NCBI GenBank assembly: GCA_026874595.1
Contig: CM049320.1
Span: forward strand, 25,706,214 to 25,770,213
Length of the DNA stretch: 64,000 bases
Direction of reading: 5' to 3'
Source of the DNA: Sipunculus nudus
Taxonomy: Eukaryota; Annelida; Sipuncula; Golfingiida; Sipunculidae
This document shows, piece after piece, positions 45,539 to 60,500 of this stretch. The notes beneath the pieces are model-generated. The model had not been told where the DNA came from and did no database searches. It saw only the letters and a list, made by a program, of their open reading frames with translations. A program made the position numbers and the translations under genes. Each line of letters begins with the position of its first letter. The stretch's first letter is position 1.

Positions 45539-48500
45539 CTGAAAAAGTAAAAGAGTATAATGACATAAATGCAAACAAAGCACTGCAATTAATCATTATG
45601 TAACAGTAAAACTATGCTCTTTACACAGCGCTTTATCCATATGGCAACTACCTTTATCTTAAGCGCTGTTTGTTTTAACCTAGTATCCTGAATCTCTACA
45701 CCAAAGGAGAGCACTGTATTTTGGACCAATCAGATGAGACCTTATGCTGGAAGACAAATCAGTCTACCAGCCATGCGAGGAATACACAAAGCCAATTTTG
45801 TTCATTTCATTTTGAGTGACAGCTCATCGCCCCAGCGACCGTTTGAACAGGCCACAGGCTCAGAGAGAATTGCCCACATGTGGTTTCTGGGCGGAGTCTG
45901 ATACCTGCCGAGTGTTTGCTGACTTGCATTTGGTTGGCTGCTAATCACATCAGCAGTTTTTTTAGCAGACAGGCCCATGTGCACCATCTGGTGTTTAAGT
46001 GCATCATAAACGGTCAAAGCAGACAGCGGGAAAATCAGTAGCTTCTTTAGAAGCGCAAGATTTCTGCTGCCTCAGGAGCGTACAGTAAAAGAGATATTTT
46101 GGCTACAAAGTGCAGATTCAATTGTTGATCTCCTGCCTGACTTTATTTTCTCTAAAAATATTGTGTATTTGCATGCTTCATATTCACAAGGTTATAATTT
46201 CGAGATTTTCACTTTTTCAGAATTTTGCAAGAATTATTATTTCCTTTTTTTTATAAGATTAATTCAACATACACTCACATTAACTAACTATCTGAAGAGA
46301 AGCAAAGAAGATATTGAACTTATAATTATTCATCATCAGCAAATAACATATAAATGGTCTGATATTATTTATAATTTCAATGGTTTATTTACAAATCTGT
46401 TGTCCTTTATATATTATATCAATGCCCTTGCCTTCATGGGTTATACAAACATGGATAACACTCACCTGAATTTATTTGGACTATGGGGATCGTTAATGAT
46501 TGTCAGGTGGTCCGCCTGTTTTGTACTTGTAGTGCACCACACCTGTATAAAAGATGAAAATGTCAACATGGATGAATTAGTCTGACCGAACGTATTATTT
46601 TCACTTTTACCAAATGCAAGTTTCTCTGTTGCTTTGGTTGTGAATTTAACCACCAGATGGCAGCCACATCACCTGACACACCCAGCCACACAGGTTGTGC
46701 AAGACTTTGCCTGACTCGATGGTTTTGGATGGTGCATGAAATGCTACTTATGTCTGCCAAGCAGAAATGACAGTGCCTCCAGGTATAGAGCTGAATACAT
46801 GGTTTATGAAGAGAGATTTAAAATTTGCTGTTCTCTTGAACTAATGACCTGCAAATGTGCAAATAATCAAAGACCTATTCACGACTTTTTGTGTACAGGC
46901 TGAACTTCGTACAGAACAAGCCATGTTACTTTCAAATATAATCACCAAAAAATGAGTATATACATGGGTACTTGATTATGTGCAGTGAATATTATAAAAT
47001 AAACATTATATTCAATAACAGATGAGATCATTATAACATCCTACAACAAAACATTCTGGATGGGAACATCCTATCTACAGGGTGAAAAGAGATAGGAGGT
47101 TATCATTTTTTTTATATAATGATATAAAATTTATCACAATATTTCCTGATATTGTAATATCAGTATCTGCTGAGGGAATACATATAAAAATTGTCAGTAT
47201 TTCTGCCTTGTTTTTGGTAATACAAATATCAATATATTTTTGCTAGTATCATGATCACATTCATATAGAATTTCATGCAATTCATTAAAATAAATGTTAT
47301 CCTTGAAAAAAAAATTTTCTAAACACACAAAGACAATAATGATGCCATTATCTATAGGTAATAATCCTAGAAGAACATGTTTTTTACCCAAAATTGAGGA
47401 AAATAATGTATTGCATATCATGATATCAAGATAAAAGGGAAGCTAATGGTACAAAATTTTAACGCAGCTGTCAGATATTGTGACAATGATGGACAATCCC
47501 TGATACTGGTTATTGTCCCAGCCCTACTGCTGTACTTGGATGGAAATATACAAGCTCACCTGTGAAAAGGCAACAAAAAACAGCTGTCTGTGCGTGAGGT
47601 TGACTCCTGGTAACGGGAGCTCTCCCCCATGCTTCTCTAACCAGTCTTCATAAGCCTGCAACAAATCGTTATTAAAGATACATAAACATTATTCCTGTGG
47701 ATTGTAAGGGCTCCAGAATCCATTCAATTACATGTATCAATTCCTTACTTCAATTGATTCAATTGTCACTTTACAGTGAGTATTAAATTTCGGACTTTTT
47801 AAAAAATAAAATCCATTTTACCAAAATGGATGTTTAAGTCATTTTAGCAAAAAAAAAGGGAGCTCTCCCTTTGTTTTTCACAGTGAGCCATTACCTGATA
47901 TCCCAGAAATCACAAGAAATCTGTGAACTTCTTCTTTCAGCATTCAATATTTGATATTTCAACTTTACTACTTATGTGCAATCAAGCACCAGATCATGTT
48001 CATTCAAAACATAGATATTTTCTAAATAATCATTGAAGCAACTTACATAGTAGGCTGCTTTCAGACCTCCATTGTCTGCAATGTTCTCTCCAAGTGTTGT
48101 TATCCCATTCACCTATACAAAATAAAAAGTAGAAAACATACCTTAAACATGAGAGAGAAAGAGAGAAAGAGAAGACCCAAACAACAACAAAAAGAATACC
48201 AGAAAATATAGGCAGACAATACTGTGACAGGAAACCGGGGCTATGACATTAAATTCTTAACATAAAAAGAAATCTATAAAAAGAAAGTCAATGTAAAAAT
48301 AATACATATTTGCAAGGAGACATTATTATTATACGAGTTCAAAAAAAAAGAATTATAACACCATAATCAGCCTTTTTTATATGAATATCAAATGCAAGAA
48401 ATTTTGTGGTAAAAACAAAAGAATTAATAACTTTAGTATAGGTTTAAATATATGTCAAAATTGCATACTTTTCCTACCTTTTTTTTGAAGTCTGGAAAAC

Positions 48501-51500
48501 TTATGTTTGTATATTGTTCTACTTTTTTAATGTTGTATTGGAAAAGCAATAAACAGAGCAACACAAACCAATCATTTTGGGGATTGTATGTATTGATTAC
48601 AGTATTTTTTAAATACAATAAGAAATCAGTGATTTCACTATCTAGTGTTAGCTAATATTTAATTAATAGGTATTTGGACCTAAGTGAAAGCTCCTTAAAG
48701 GGACCTTGCAAACTCAGGGTGGGGCTATAAATAAATGTGCTACAGAAAAGGAATCTACTGTAATATGTGGTAGCCTTCAATGAGTTTCCATCAAAATGCC
48801 TTCTGCCTATCTGATTTTCATAAAATTTAGTTAAAACATTGGATTACAGAAATTACGCATCTCACTAATGAATTTATTTTCCAATATACATACAGTGTAA
48901 TATTTAAGATTAGGAATAACATTAATGAAAAAAATAACAATAAAGTAACCATATAACAAGTTTGAATATGAAATTATATTAGAAATCAAAATATCAGTAT
49001 GAGTCAGACAGTATCAACATAGCGTATAGGAAATTCAATCATATCAACAGCAATATTACAAGAGTGTTGACAAAATCATGGTCAAGGTAATTATTAAAGG
49101 AATCTCTAGCTGAAAGCGACAAAATGCTAGATAAATTAGAGTTTTGACCAGTTATTAAACAAACATATTCAAGAGAAATCTCTTCCATTAGAGTTAGTCA
49201 GATTAATGTTGAGGTTTGATGTCAATTCCTTCATGCAAGTCTGTATGGCTCAAATGAAATGTGACCATTTTCTCATGAATGCCTCTGGTGGGATTCTTAA
49301 CAGGGATCCACAGCTACAGAAACCGACCCTCTACCCATATGTCTACCCCTAATACTCACATGTTCTCCATTGAGGGTGAACTTTGAATACTGGTTCACCA
49401 TACATTTTGCTTGCTCCTGGAAGTTTTTCACTGAAGCCTCATTCCACCACGGTCGCAAGATTCCATTTTTGTCATATTTGCGACCTGTCAATAGACTTCA
49501 CCATAAACATCCTAAAATAATTAGAGGATTTTGGTGTGGTAAAAAAAAGCATTATTCTGCTGTTAACTTTGCCAATGCATGTACCCTTACCACCAAACTC
49601 TCTCTGCAAAAAGATTCTCACCTGGATGACCACTTCCTTATTGAACCCTGGCAGATCTATTTCTCCAAATTTCTGAAAACTGTTCAAGGACTGTCAATTG
49701 CATACATATAAAACCTGTGACTTGTAACATGAGAAAATTGTCTTGCCCAATTCCCTGGGAAAATTTCTTGCCATAAATTATTTTTGTATGTGCTCATATA
49801 CTCACCCTGGTCATCGAACCCATGTGTCAGCTCATGGCCCATGACGACTCCCATGGCACCAAAGTTCAGAGATCTGTTAACAAATGAGAGAAATATATTG
49901 AACAGTACCAGAATAACATAGGGTTAATGCTTATATAAAAGTATATCATTATATCATTTTAAACATCTCCTCATACTGATCCTTATCAATAACACAAACA
50001 AGAGCACTGAAAATGGTGCATAATACGCCCCTTGCATATCTTGTGTCTTCTGACCTCTTTTAATTTGGGTGAATTTTGCCAAGAATGTAATTCAGGTGAA
50101 AAACTCATTTCAGGTTAATATTCATAATGATCGAGTTTCATGAAAATCTATCAGATATTTGGTAAGTCATCCTGGCACTACCAATGTCTGGTGACACCTG
50201 ACCTAATTATATGCACAGATTTTGCTGGAAATCAAACTTATGTGAGATATTAAATTGGTTAAACTTTTTTTAATATCAATCATTTTCCTGATAAGTTATC
50301 GCAGTGACACAGCAAAGTAGCCTTAAATGTTAAAGCCACATTCATCTTAAGTATAATTAAGCCTCCCCAGTACGAAGGGGAGGCATACAGAGGTTGATCT
50401 ATATTCCTGCTTGGTAAAAATCTTTTATGGGTGTACCTAAGCTTTAAAGGACCCAATCACCTATCTGATCCTTATAAACTAAAGGTAATCCCAGAAAACG
50501 TGGATATCACCGCACACAGGCTGCTTGTTTTGTTTATATCAATGTGTTTATAATATGTGGGGGCCATCCAAAATAAAACAAATTCAATTAAGGGCATCTG
50601 GCAGTAAGTCAGATAAGACAGTGCTTTGCAAATGGCATTTTCAAACAAGTGAGATTTCTACCTCTGCATATATGCAACCTACCACATTATAGGTTAACTG
50701 TTTTTACCTAACCATTTGTCAAAAATGCTGTGTTTATAAACATGTTGTTTATAAACAATTTCATACTTCTTTTATGAAGGAATTATAAGTAAATTTCACA
50801 ACCAAAATTATCCTTAGACTATACACAAAGGAAACCAAAAATCACATAAATTCTTTTTCAAAAGGCAGGTGAATGGGCACCTTTAAGGTCCTATTTCTGT
50901 GCTAAATCTTCACTTTTTTTCTGTCCTTTTTTGTGTAATTTTCTGTTTGAGCAAGATCTCCAATCAGGCTGATTTTTCAAAAGCTGAATTGTGGGCACAC
51001 AGAGCAAGGTCATAGATATGTACCTAATATTTATTTTTGACCTTGACCTAATTCCCCAAGGTCATACACTTCATAACAGATCCCTCATTCTCACTCAGTT
51101 CCAATGGTCACTTGGTGATTGCAAACAAACATCTAGTTATATTCTTACACTTATATCATTATCAAACTCAATAATGTGAAAATATTTTAATTAAAACATC
51201 TAATATATATTATTTTAAATTAAATAAGATTTGATTAAGGGTATTAAGTTTGATGTAAACTCATTACCTTTCATAATTTGGCAGAACATACTTACTTGGG
51301 ATAATTTCTATCATAAAACGGTGCTTGTAATATTCCAGCAGGGAAGACGATCTCATTTTTTGTTGGCGTGTAGTAGGCATTCACTGTCATAGGAGTCATA
51401 CTCCAGCTAAAAGAGAAAATATGAGTAATTATACTGAATAAGCTATACTGAATATTATATTAAGTTTATAATATCAACTTTATGAAATATAATATATAAA

Positions 51501-54500
51501 TATACACATATATATAAGGATGAATTAAAAAAAATGTCACACAGTCATATAGCATAAACACTGAAAGATAAATATAGTCCTTAAGGTGTTCTATTGCAGT
51601 GAATAAATTAAGAGAGATTTTAGTCATTTGGAAAATTATGTACAGTTAAAATATTGGCTTGTTTTGCTTCCAAATTATAATTGTCCAAATGGCAGAACAA
51701 AATGAAATATGAAAGAATTTTTTTAGAATTATCTGTTTTTGATGTCAGTTTCTGACTCTATAGATATCAGACAGTTGTGACCTTGCAATATTAAGACCAG
51801 TTTGTCTATTTCATGATACAAAGCTGACCTTGACTTGTTTTGGGGTTTCCTCAGTTTGTCTATTTCATGATACAAAGCTGACCTTGACTTGTCTTGGGGT
51901 TTCCTCAGTTTGTCTATTTTATGATACAAAGCTGACCTTGACTTGTTTTGGGGTTTCCTCAGTTTGTCTATTTCATGATACAAAGCTGACCTTGTCTTGT
52001 CTTGGGGTTTCCTCAGTTTGTCTATTTTATGATACATAGCTGACCTTGACTTGTCTGAGGGTTTTCCTCAGTTTGTCTATTTAATGATCCATAGCTGACC
52101 TTGACTTGTCTGGGGTTTTTCCTCAGTTTGTCCATTTTTTTATACAAAGCTGACCTTGACTTGTATGGGGGTTTCCTCAGTTTGTCTATTTTTTTATACA
52201 AAGCTGACCTTGACTTGTCTTGGGGTTTCCTCAGTTTGTCTATTTATGATACAAAGCTGACCTTGCATGACTTGACTGGGGGTTTCCTCAGTTTGTCTAT
52301 TTTATGATACATAGCTGACCTTGACTTCTCTGGGGTTTTTCCTCAGTTTGTCTATTTTATGATACATAGCTGACCTTGACTTGTCTGGGGTTTTTCCTCA
52401 GTTGGTCTATTTTATGATACATAGCTGACCTTGACTTGTCTGGGGGTTTCCTCAGTTTGTCTATTTTATGATCCATATAGCCAACCTTGACTTGTCTGGG
52501 GGTTTTCCTCAGTTTGTCTACTTTATGATACATATAGCTGACCTTGACTTGTCTGGGGGTTTTCCTCAGTTTGTCTATTTTATGATCCATATAGCTGACC
52601 TTGACTTGTCTGGGGGTTTCCTTAGTTTGTCTATTTTATGATTCATATAGCTGACCTTGACTTGTCTTGGGGTTTCCCCAGTTTGTCTACTTTATGATAC
52701 ATATAGCCGACCTTGACTTGTCTGGGGGTTTTCCTCAGTTTGTCTATTTTATGATTCATATAGCTGACCTTGACTTGTCTGGGGGTTTTCCTCAGTTTGT
52801 CTGTTTTATGATTCATATAGCTGATCTTGACTTGTCAGGGGGTTTTCCTCAGTTTGTCTATTTTATGATACATAGCTGACCTTGACTTGTCTGGGGGTTT
52901 CCTCAGTTTGTCTATTTTATGATCCATATAGCCAACCTTGACTTGTCTGGGGGTTTTCCTCAGTTTGTCTACTTTATGATACATATAGCTGACCTTGACT
53001 TGTCTGGGGGTTTTCCTCAGTTTGTCTATTTTATGATCCATATAGCTGACCTTGACTTGTCTGGGGGTTTCCTGAGTTTGTCTATTTTATGATTCATATA
53101 GCTGACCTTGACTTGTCTTGGGGTTTCCCCAGTTTGTCTACTTTATGATACATATAGCCGACCTTGACTTGTCTGGGGGTTTTCCTCAGTTTGTCTATTT
53201 TATGATTCATATAGCTGACCTTGACTTGTCTGGGGGTTTTCCTCAGTTTGTCTGTTTTATGATTCATATAGCTGATCTTGACTTGTCAGGGGGTTTTCCT
53301 CAGTTTGTGTATTTTATGATACATATAGCTGACCTTGACTTGTCTGGGGGTTTTCCTCAGTTTGTCTATTTTATGATTCATATAGCTGACCTTGACTTGT
53401 CTGGGGGTTTCCCTCAGTTTGTCTATTTTATGATTCATATAGCTGATCTTGACTTGTCTGGGGGTTTTCCTCAATTTGTCTATTTTATGATACATAGCTG
53501 ACCTTGACTTGACTGTGGTTAATCCTCTGTTGTCTATTTTATGATTCATATAGCTGACCTTGACCTGTCTGGGGGTTTTCCTCAGTTTGTCTATTTTATG
53601 ATACATATAGTTGACCTTAACTTGTCTGGGGTTTTCCTCAGTTTGTCTATTTTATGATCCATATAGCTGACCTTGACTTGTCTGGGGGTTTTCCTCAGTT
53701 TGTCTATTTTATGATACATATCTGACCTTGACTTGTCTGGGGGTTTTCCTCAGTTTGTCTATTTTATGATCCATATAGCTGACCTTGACTTGTCTGGATG
53801 TTTTCCTCAGTTTGTCTATTTTATGATACATAGCTGATCTTGACTTGTCTGGGGGTTTCCTCAGTTTGTCTATTTTATGATACTTATAGCCAACCTTGAC
53901 TTGTCTGGGGGTTTTCCTCAGTTTGTCTACTTTATGATACATATAGCTGACCTTGACTTGTCTGGGGGTTTTCCTCAGTTTGTCTATTTTATGATCCATA
54001 TAGCTGACCTTGACTTGTCTGGTGGTTTCCTCAGTTTGTCTATTTTATGATTCATATAGCTGACCTTGACTTGTCTTGGGGTTTCCCAAGTTTGTCTACT
54101 TTATGATACATATAGCCGACCTTGACTTGTCTGGGGGTTTTCCTCAGTTTGTCTATTTTATGATACATATAGCTGACCTTGACTTGTCTGGGGGTTTTCC
54201 TCAGTTTGTCTATTTTATGATCCATATAGCTGACCTTGACTTGTCTGGGGGTTTTCCTCAGTTTGTCTATTTTATGATACATATCTGACCTTGACTTGTC
54301 TGGGGGTTTTCCTCAGTTTGTCTATTTTATGATACATATAGCTGACCTTGACTTGTCTGGGGGTTTTCCTCAGTTTGTGTATTTTATGATACATATAGCT
54401 GACCTTGACTTGTCTGGGGGTTTCCCTCAGTTTGTCTATTTTATGATTCATATAGCTGACCTTGACTTGTCTGGGGGTTTCCTCAGTTTGTTTATTTTAT

Positions 54501-57500
54501 GATACATATAGCCAACCTTGAGTTGTCTGGGGGTTTTCCTCAATTTGTCTTCTTTATGATACATATAGCTGACCTTGACTTGTCTGGGGGTTTTCCTCAG
54601 TTTGTCTATTTTATGATCCATATAGCTGACCTTGACTTGTCTGGGGGTTTTCCTCAGTTTGTCCTTTTTATGATACATATAGCTGACCTTGACTTGTCTG
54701 GGGGTTTTCCTCAGTTTGTCTATTTTATGATACATATAGTTGACCTTGACTTGTCTGGGGGTTTTCCTCAGTTTGTCTACTTTATGATACATATAACTGA
54801 CCTTGACTTGTCTAGGGGTTTCCTCAGTTTGTCTATTTTATGATTCATATAGCTGACCTTGACTTGTCTGGGGGTTTTCCTCAGTTTGTCCTTTTTATGA
54901 TACATATAGCTGACCTTGACTTGTCTGGGGGTTTTCCTCAGTTTGTCCTTTTTATGATACATATAGCTGACCTTGACTTGAATGGGGGTTTTCCTCAGTT
55001 TGTCTATTTTATGATACATATAGTTGACCTTGACTTGTCTGGGGGTTTTCCTCAGTTTGTCTATTTTATGATACATTTAGCTGACCTTGACTTGTCTGGG
55101 GGTTTCCCTCAGTTTGTCTATTTTATGATTCATATAGCTGATCTTGACTTGTCTGGGGGTTTTCCTCAATTTGTCTATTTAATGATACATAGCTGACCTT
55201 GACTTGACTGTGGTTCATCCTCTGATGTCTATTTTATGATTCAAATAGCTGACCTTGACCTGTCTTGGGGTTTTCCTCAGTTTGTCTATTTTATGATACA
55301 TATAGTTGACCTTAACTTGTCTGGGGGTTTTCCTCAGTTTGTCTATTTTATGATCCATATAGCTGACCTTGACTTGTCTGGGGGTTTTCCTCAGTTTGTC
55401 TATTTTATGATACATATCTGACCTTGACTTGTCTGGGGGTTTTCCTCAGTTTGTCTATTTTATGATACATATAGCTGACCTTGACCTGTCTAGGGGTTTT
55501 CCTCAGTTTGTCTATTTTATGATACATAGCTGATCTTGACTTGTCTGGGGGTTTCCTCAGTTTGTCTATTTTATGATACATATAGCCAACCTTGACTTGT
55601 CTGGGGGTTTTCCTCGGTTTGTCTACTTTATGATACATATAGCTGACCTTGACTTGTCTGGGGGTTTTCCTCAGTTTGTCTATTTTATGATCCATATAGC
55701 TGACCTTGACTTGTCTGGGGGTTTCCTCAATTTGTCTATTTTATGATCCATATAGCTGACCTTGACTTGTCTGGGGGTTTTCCTCAGTTTGTCTATTTTA
55801 TGATACATATCTGACCTTGACTTGTCTGGGGGTTTTCTTCAGTTTGTCTATTATATGATACATATAGCTGACCTTGACTTGTCTGGGGGTTTTCCTCAGT
55901 TTGTCTATTTTATGATACATATAGCTGACCTTGACTTGTCTGGCGGTTTTCCTCAGTTTGTCTGTTTTATGATTCATATAGCTGATCTTAACTTGTGAGG
56001 GGGTTTTCCTCAGTTTGTGTATTTTATGATACATATAGCTGACCTTGACTTGTTTGGGGGTTTTCCTCAGTTTGTCTATTTTATGATTCATATAGCTGAC
56101 CTTGACTTGTCTGGGGGTTTCCTCAGTTTGTCTATTTTATGATACATATAGCCAACCTTGACTTGTCTGGGGGTTTTCCTCAATTTGTCTACTTTATGAT
56201 ACATATAGCTGACCTTGACTTGTCTGGGGGTTTTCCTCAGTTTGTCTATTTTATGATCCATATAGCTGACCTTGACTTGTCTGGGGGTTTCCTTAGTTTG
56301 TCTATTTTATGATTCATATAGCTGACCTTGACTTGTCTTGGGGTTTCCCCAGTTTGTCTATTTTTTTATACATATAGCCGACCTTGACTTGTCTGGGGGT
56401 TTTCCTCAGTTTGTCTATTTTATGATACATATAGTTGACCTTGACTTGTCTGGGGGTTTTCCTCAGTTTGTCTACTTAATGATACATATAACTGACATTG
56501 ACTTGTCTAGGGGTTTCCTCAGTTTGTCTATTTTATGATTCATATAGCTGACCTTGACTTGTCTGGGGGTTTTCCTCAGTTTGTCTTCTTTATGATACAT
56601 ATCTGACCTTGACTTGTCTGGGGGTTTTCCTCAGTTTGTCTTTTTTATGATACATATAGCTGACCTTGACTTGACTGGGGGTTTTCCTCAGTTTGTCTAT
56701 TTTATGATACATATAGTTGACCTTGACTTGTCTGGGGGTTTTCCTCAGTTTGTGTATTTTATGATACATATAGCTGACCTTGATTTGTCTGGGGGTTTTC
56801 CTCAGTTTGTCTGTTTTATGATTCATATAGCTGATCTTGACTTGTCAGGGGGTTTTCCTCAGTTTGTTTATTTTATGATACATATAGCTGACCTTGACTT
56901 GTCTGGGGGTTTTCCTCAGTTTGTCTATTTTATGATTCATATAGCTGACCTTGACTTGTCTGGGGGTTTCCCTCAGTTTGTCTATTTTACGATTCATATA
57001 GCTGATCTTGACTTGTCTGGGGGTTTTCCTCAATTTGTCTATTTTATGATACATAGCTGACCTTGACTTGACTGTGGTTAATCCTCTGTTGTCTATTTTA
57101 TGATTCATATAGCTGACCTTGACCTGTCTGGGGGTTTTCCTCAATTTTGTCTCTTTTATGATTCATATAGCTAATCTCGACTTGTCAGGGGGTTTTCCTC
57201 AGTTTGTCTTTTTTATGATACATAGCTGACCTTGACTTGAATGTGGTTTATCCTCTGTTGTCTATTTTATGATTCATATAGCTGATCTTGACTTGTCTGG
57301 GGGTTTCCTCAGTTTGTCTGTTTCATGATACATGACTGACCATGACTTGTCTGGGGGTTTCCTCAGTTTGTCTATTTTATGATTCATATAGCTGATCTTG
57401 ACTTGTCTGGGGGTTTCCTCAGTTTGTCTGTTTCATGATACATGACTGACCATGACTTGTCTGGGGGTTTCCTCAGTTTGTCTATTTTATGATCTATGAC

Positions 57501-60500
57501 TGACCTTGACTTGTCTGGGGGTTTCCTCAGTTTGTCTATGTTCTGTTTAACCACATACTTCATGTTTCTCACATTGTTAAGGAAGTATTCATCTGGGTTT
57601 ACTTCAAACTGAAAAGACAAGCAAATTATCACACAATCAATATTGTTTATAGTTATATATGTAATATATGTTTCATGAAAATTCGGCAACTTTATTTGTA
57701 AAAAATGCCACACAGGATTTTACACTTGTAAATATTTATAAAACAAAATAATGCTAAATTCATGCAAAACTCCATATGTCTCCCCTTTCTATACCCCCCC
57801 CCCCCCCCCATTCCAAATCTGAGGAATAAAATATGCACTACTTCAAAAGTTATCATGTTTAAAAAAATCATTAATTTCCATAGATTTGACCTGAATGATC
57901 AATTTGAAGGTAACAAGTTTGAAAATCCAATATCTCAGTTAAGTTTTATTCCCTCAAAATCTGTGCATACTAAATGAAGTCAGAGGTCACCAAACTTTGG
58001 TGGCACCTTGAATGCATGCTCACCAAAAATCTTATAGATTTTCATGAAACTCATTATAAATAGTACTGATGCAGTTTCTGACTTGAATTAATTATTTAAC
58101 AGGTCAGAGTTCATAAGATGTATGACAGTTACATTATGCAATCTTGTTGTTTTATTTACTGTATCACTTTTGAATGTAATCCTTTGGAATTGGTACTAAT
58201 TAATCTTAAAAATAAATGGAGGGTGATATAAACAAGGGACCTGTGGGTCAAGGCACTCAGCTGAAATTGATTATGAGAATATTTTTATAATGTTCAGACC
58301 AAATCCCAGTCAGGAATCTGACCTTTCCAAACCTTGATCAGGATCTGGTCCATCCCAAATCCTGATTCAGACTTGTACCATGTGATCTTGACCTTTGATC
58401 TTATTGGTTTGTCTTGTATCAATCAAGTTTGAAACCAATATGTTAACATTATATATATATATTACCTCCACTCACCCTTCCACACACACACACACATTCG
58501 TAAAATAAATAACATCTGTGTTGCACAGATTCAGAACCAAATGCATGCATTTTAGCTGCAATTCATCAGCATTTGTAGAACTTTACAAAACTGTGATATG
58601 TTATTTTTAATGACTACAGTGGAGTGCCGTTCATCCAAACACTGTTTATCTGTGAAATCGTTTATCTGCAATTAAAACTGGAGAACCAAAATTATGACCA
58701 TTTATCCGTAATTTTGAAAATCTGGAAATATAAAAATAAACTTATTCAACAGGATGAACTGATAATGGCTCGTGTACTTTCTTCAAGTCCTTACTAATTA
58801 TAAATGCCTCACCGGTTCGTTTCTGCAGGTGTGACAACGCCTAATTACCCAAGTTGTACACACGCAGCAAATCCTTCGCTGGGGCTTGAACTCATTTGAG
58901 CAGTTATCGGTGTCCCCTAATTAACCTTGTGTCCTGCAATGTTGAGTTGTTCACACCTGCAATGCATCTGGCCAGAGCGAGCAGATATGTGCTGATAATG
59001 TCGGACTCTGATATGCTCGAACTTGTACTCATCTGAGCAGTTGAACAATGCAGGCAAATCTATCTTCTATAGAAGCTATACCATGACACGCAAGTTCATT
59101 CACAATTTATCAAATCTTCACCACAACAACACAGCACTCAAGTTTCATGTCAGATGGAGTCGGGGTCTCGTAAGCACAAACGCCATGTCTTATTACTTGA
59201 AGAAAAGCTCAGAATTCTGGAGATACTTGATCGAGGCACTAAGGCAGCTGAGCTGGCCAGAGAGTTCAATGTTGGCAGATCTGCCATTAATGACATCAAG
59301 AACAGTGGTCAGAAGCTAAAGGATTTCAAGGGCCAGATGCCAGACAGGCATGTTTCCAAGAGACGAGAGACGATGCGCATGGTGTCTGATGAAAAACTGG
59401 ATGCTGCCATATACACATGGTTTCTGCAGGAACAGTCCACAGGCAGCCCAATCTCCGGTCCAATCCTGATGGAAAAGGCAGCGATGTACAACAAGTCGAT
59501 GCATGGCTCTGACAGCTTCAAGTGGGTGGCTCAAGGAAAGTCACAGCATCCGACAGCTTGAGATTCAGGGAGAGGCCTTGTCAACAGACACCAGTAACAT
59601 TGACGAGTTCCAATTCCAAGTGTGTGAATTGCAAGAATGGGAAGGTTCGAGAAACTGTCAAGTGTAGAAGGCTGACAAAACAGGTCTCTACTGGAAGGTT
59701 TAGAGTGACAATACCCTAGCTGATGCTTCAGAGAAATGTGCTCCTGGACATAATTTGTCAAAAGAGCAGATTACTAGTCTCTTGTGCACCAACGCAACTG
59801 GTGAACACAAAGTGCCCCCCTGGTGACTGGGAAGTAAACTAAACCTAGGTGTTTCAAGCATGGGAAAATGGACTCCCTGCCTGTTGCGTATCAGGCTCAG
59901 AAAAATGTGTGGATGAGCCATCAGCTCTTCATGGATTGGTTTCACCAGGAATTTGTCCTGTCCGTCCGTCAGTATGCCAGGGAGAGTCTGAAGCAGACTC
60001 ACGTGCCAGCACGTGCATTATTTCTTGTGGACAACTGCCCCACCCATCCCACTGAAGATGAACTGCAGACTAGTGACGGATAATATGGTGTATCTTCCTG
60101 CCGAAGAACTGCACCAGCAAGATCCAGCACTCTGATGCTAGCATCACAGAATGTACAAAACGATATTATCATAAACGCCTGCTGTCATCCTTGCTTGCAG
60201 ATTAAGTCGAAAACAGCTTGTCTGTCATAGAACAGATGGGCGGTTTCAACTTGCATGATGCCATCAACCTGTTAGGTGGTGCCTGGAATGACCTGAGACA
60301 GTCTACAATCCACAAGTGCTGGAAGAATTCCCTTTTTCTGGAGACTAAATCTCCTGCTGGTGCTCAGCCCCCAGCTGATGTGGATGAGGTGGAATCACCG
60401 ACAGACATTCAGATCAATAGCTCATTTGCCAAGGTGGTGGACTCGGACTACAGTGAACTGATAGTTGCTGACTGGCTCCACTGTGATGGTGATCTTCCAA

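Noticed and set aside
45802-46017. Minus-strand 71-codon frame ([16 protein letters not shown]...) as an extra peptidase exon
   Set aside because: It does not match any M13 segment, exons h and i already join in phase across it, and its edge resembles the inverted-repeat arm at 25.95 kb. It is more likely an element relic.
46163-46585. 140-codon plus-strand frame as a membrane protein
   Set aside because: It lies across M13 exon h on the opposite strand and in AT-rich intron; the hydrophobic look comes from TTT/TAT codons.
51729-57144. Repeated 66-148 codon frames on both strands ([19 protein letters not shown] and [18 protein letters not shown] types) as a repeat-protein gene
   Set aside because: They follow exactly the 57-bp minisatellite, which is intronic and derived from exon b; there is no independent start, splice context or non-repeat domain.
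51790-57540. CRISPR-like array
   Set aside because: Units are contiguous and vary along their whole length; there are no unique spacers, and the context is a eukaryotic intron.
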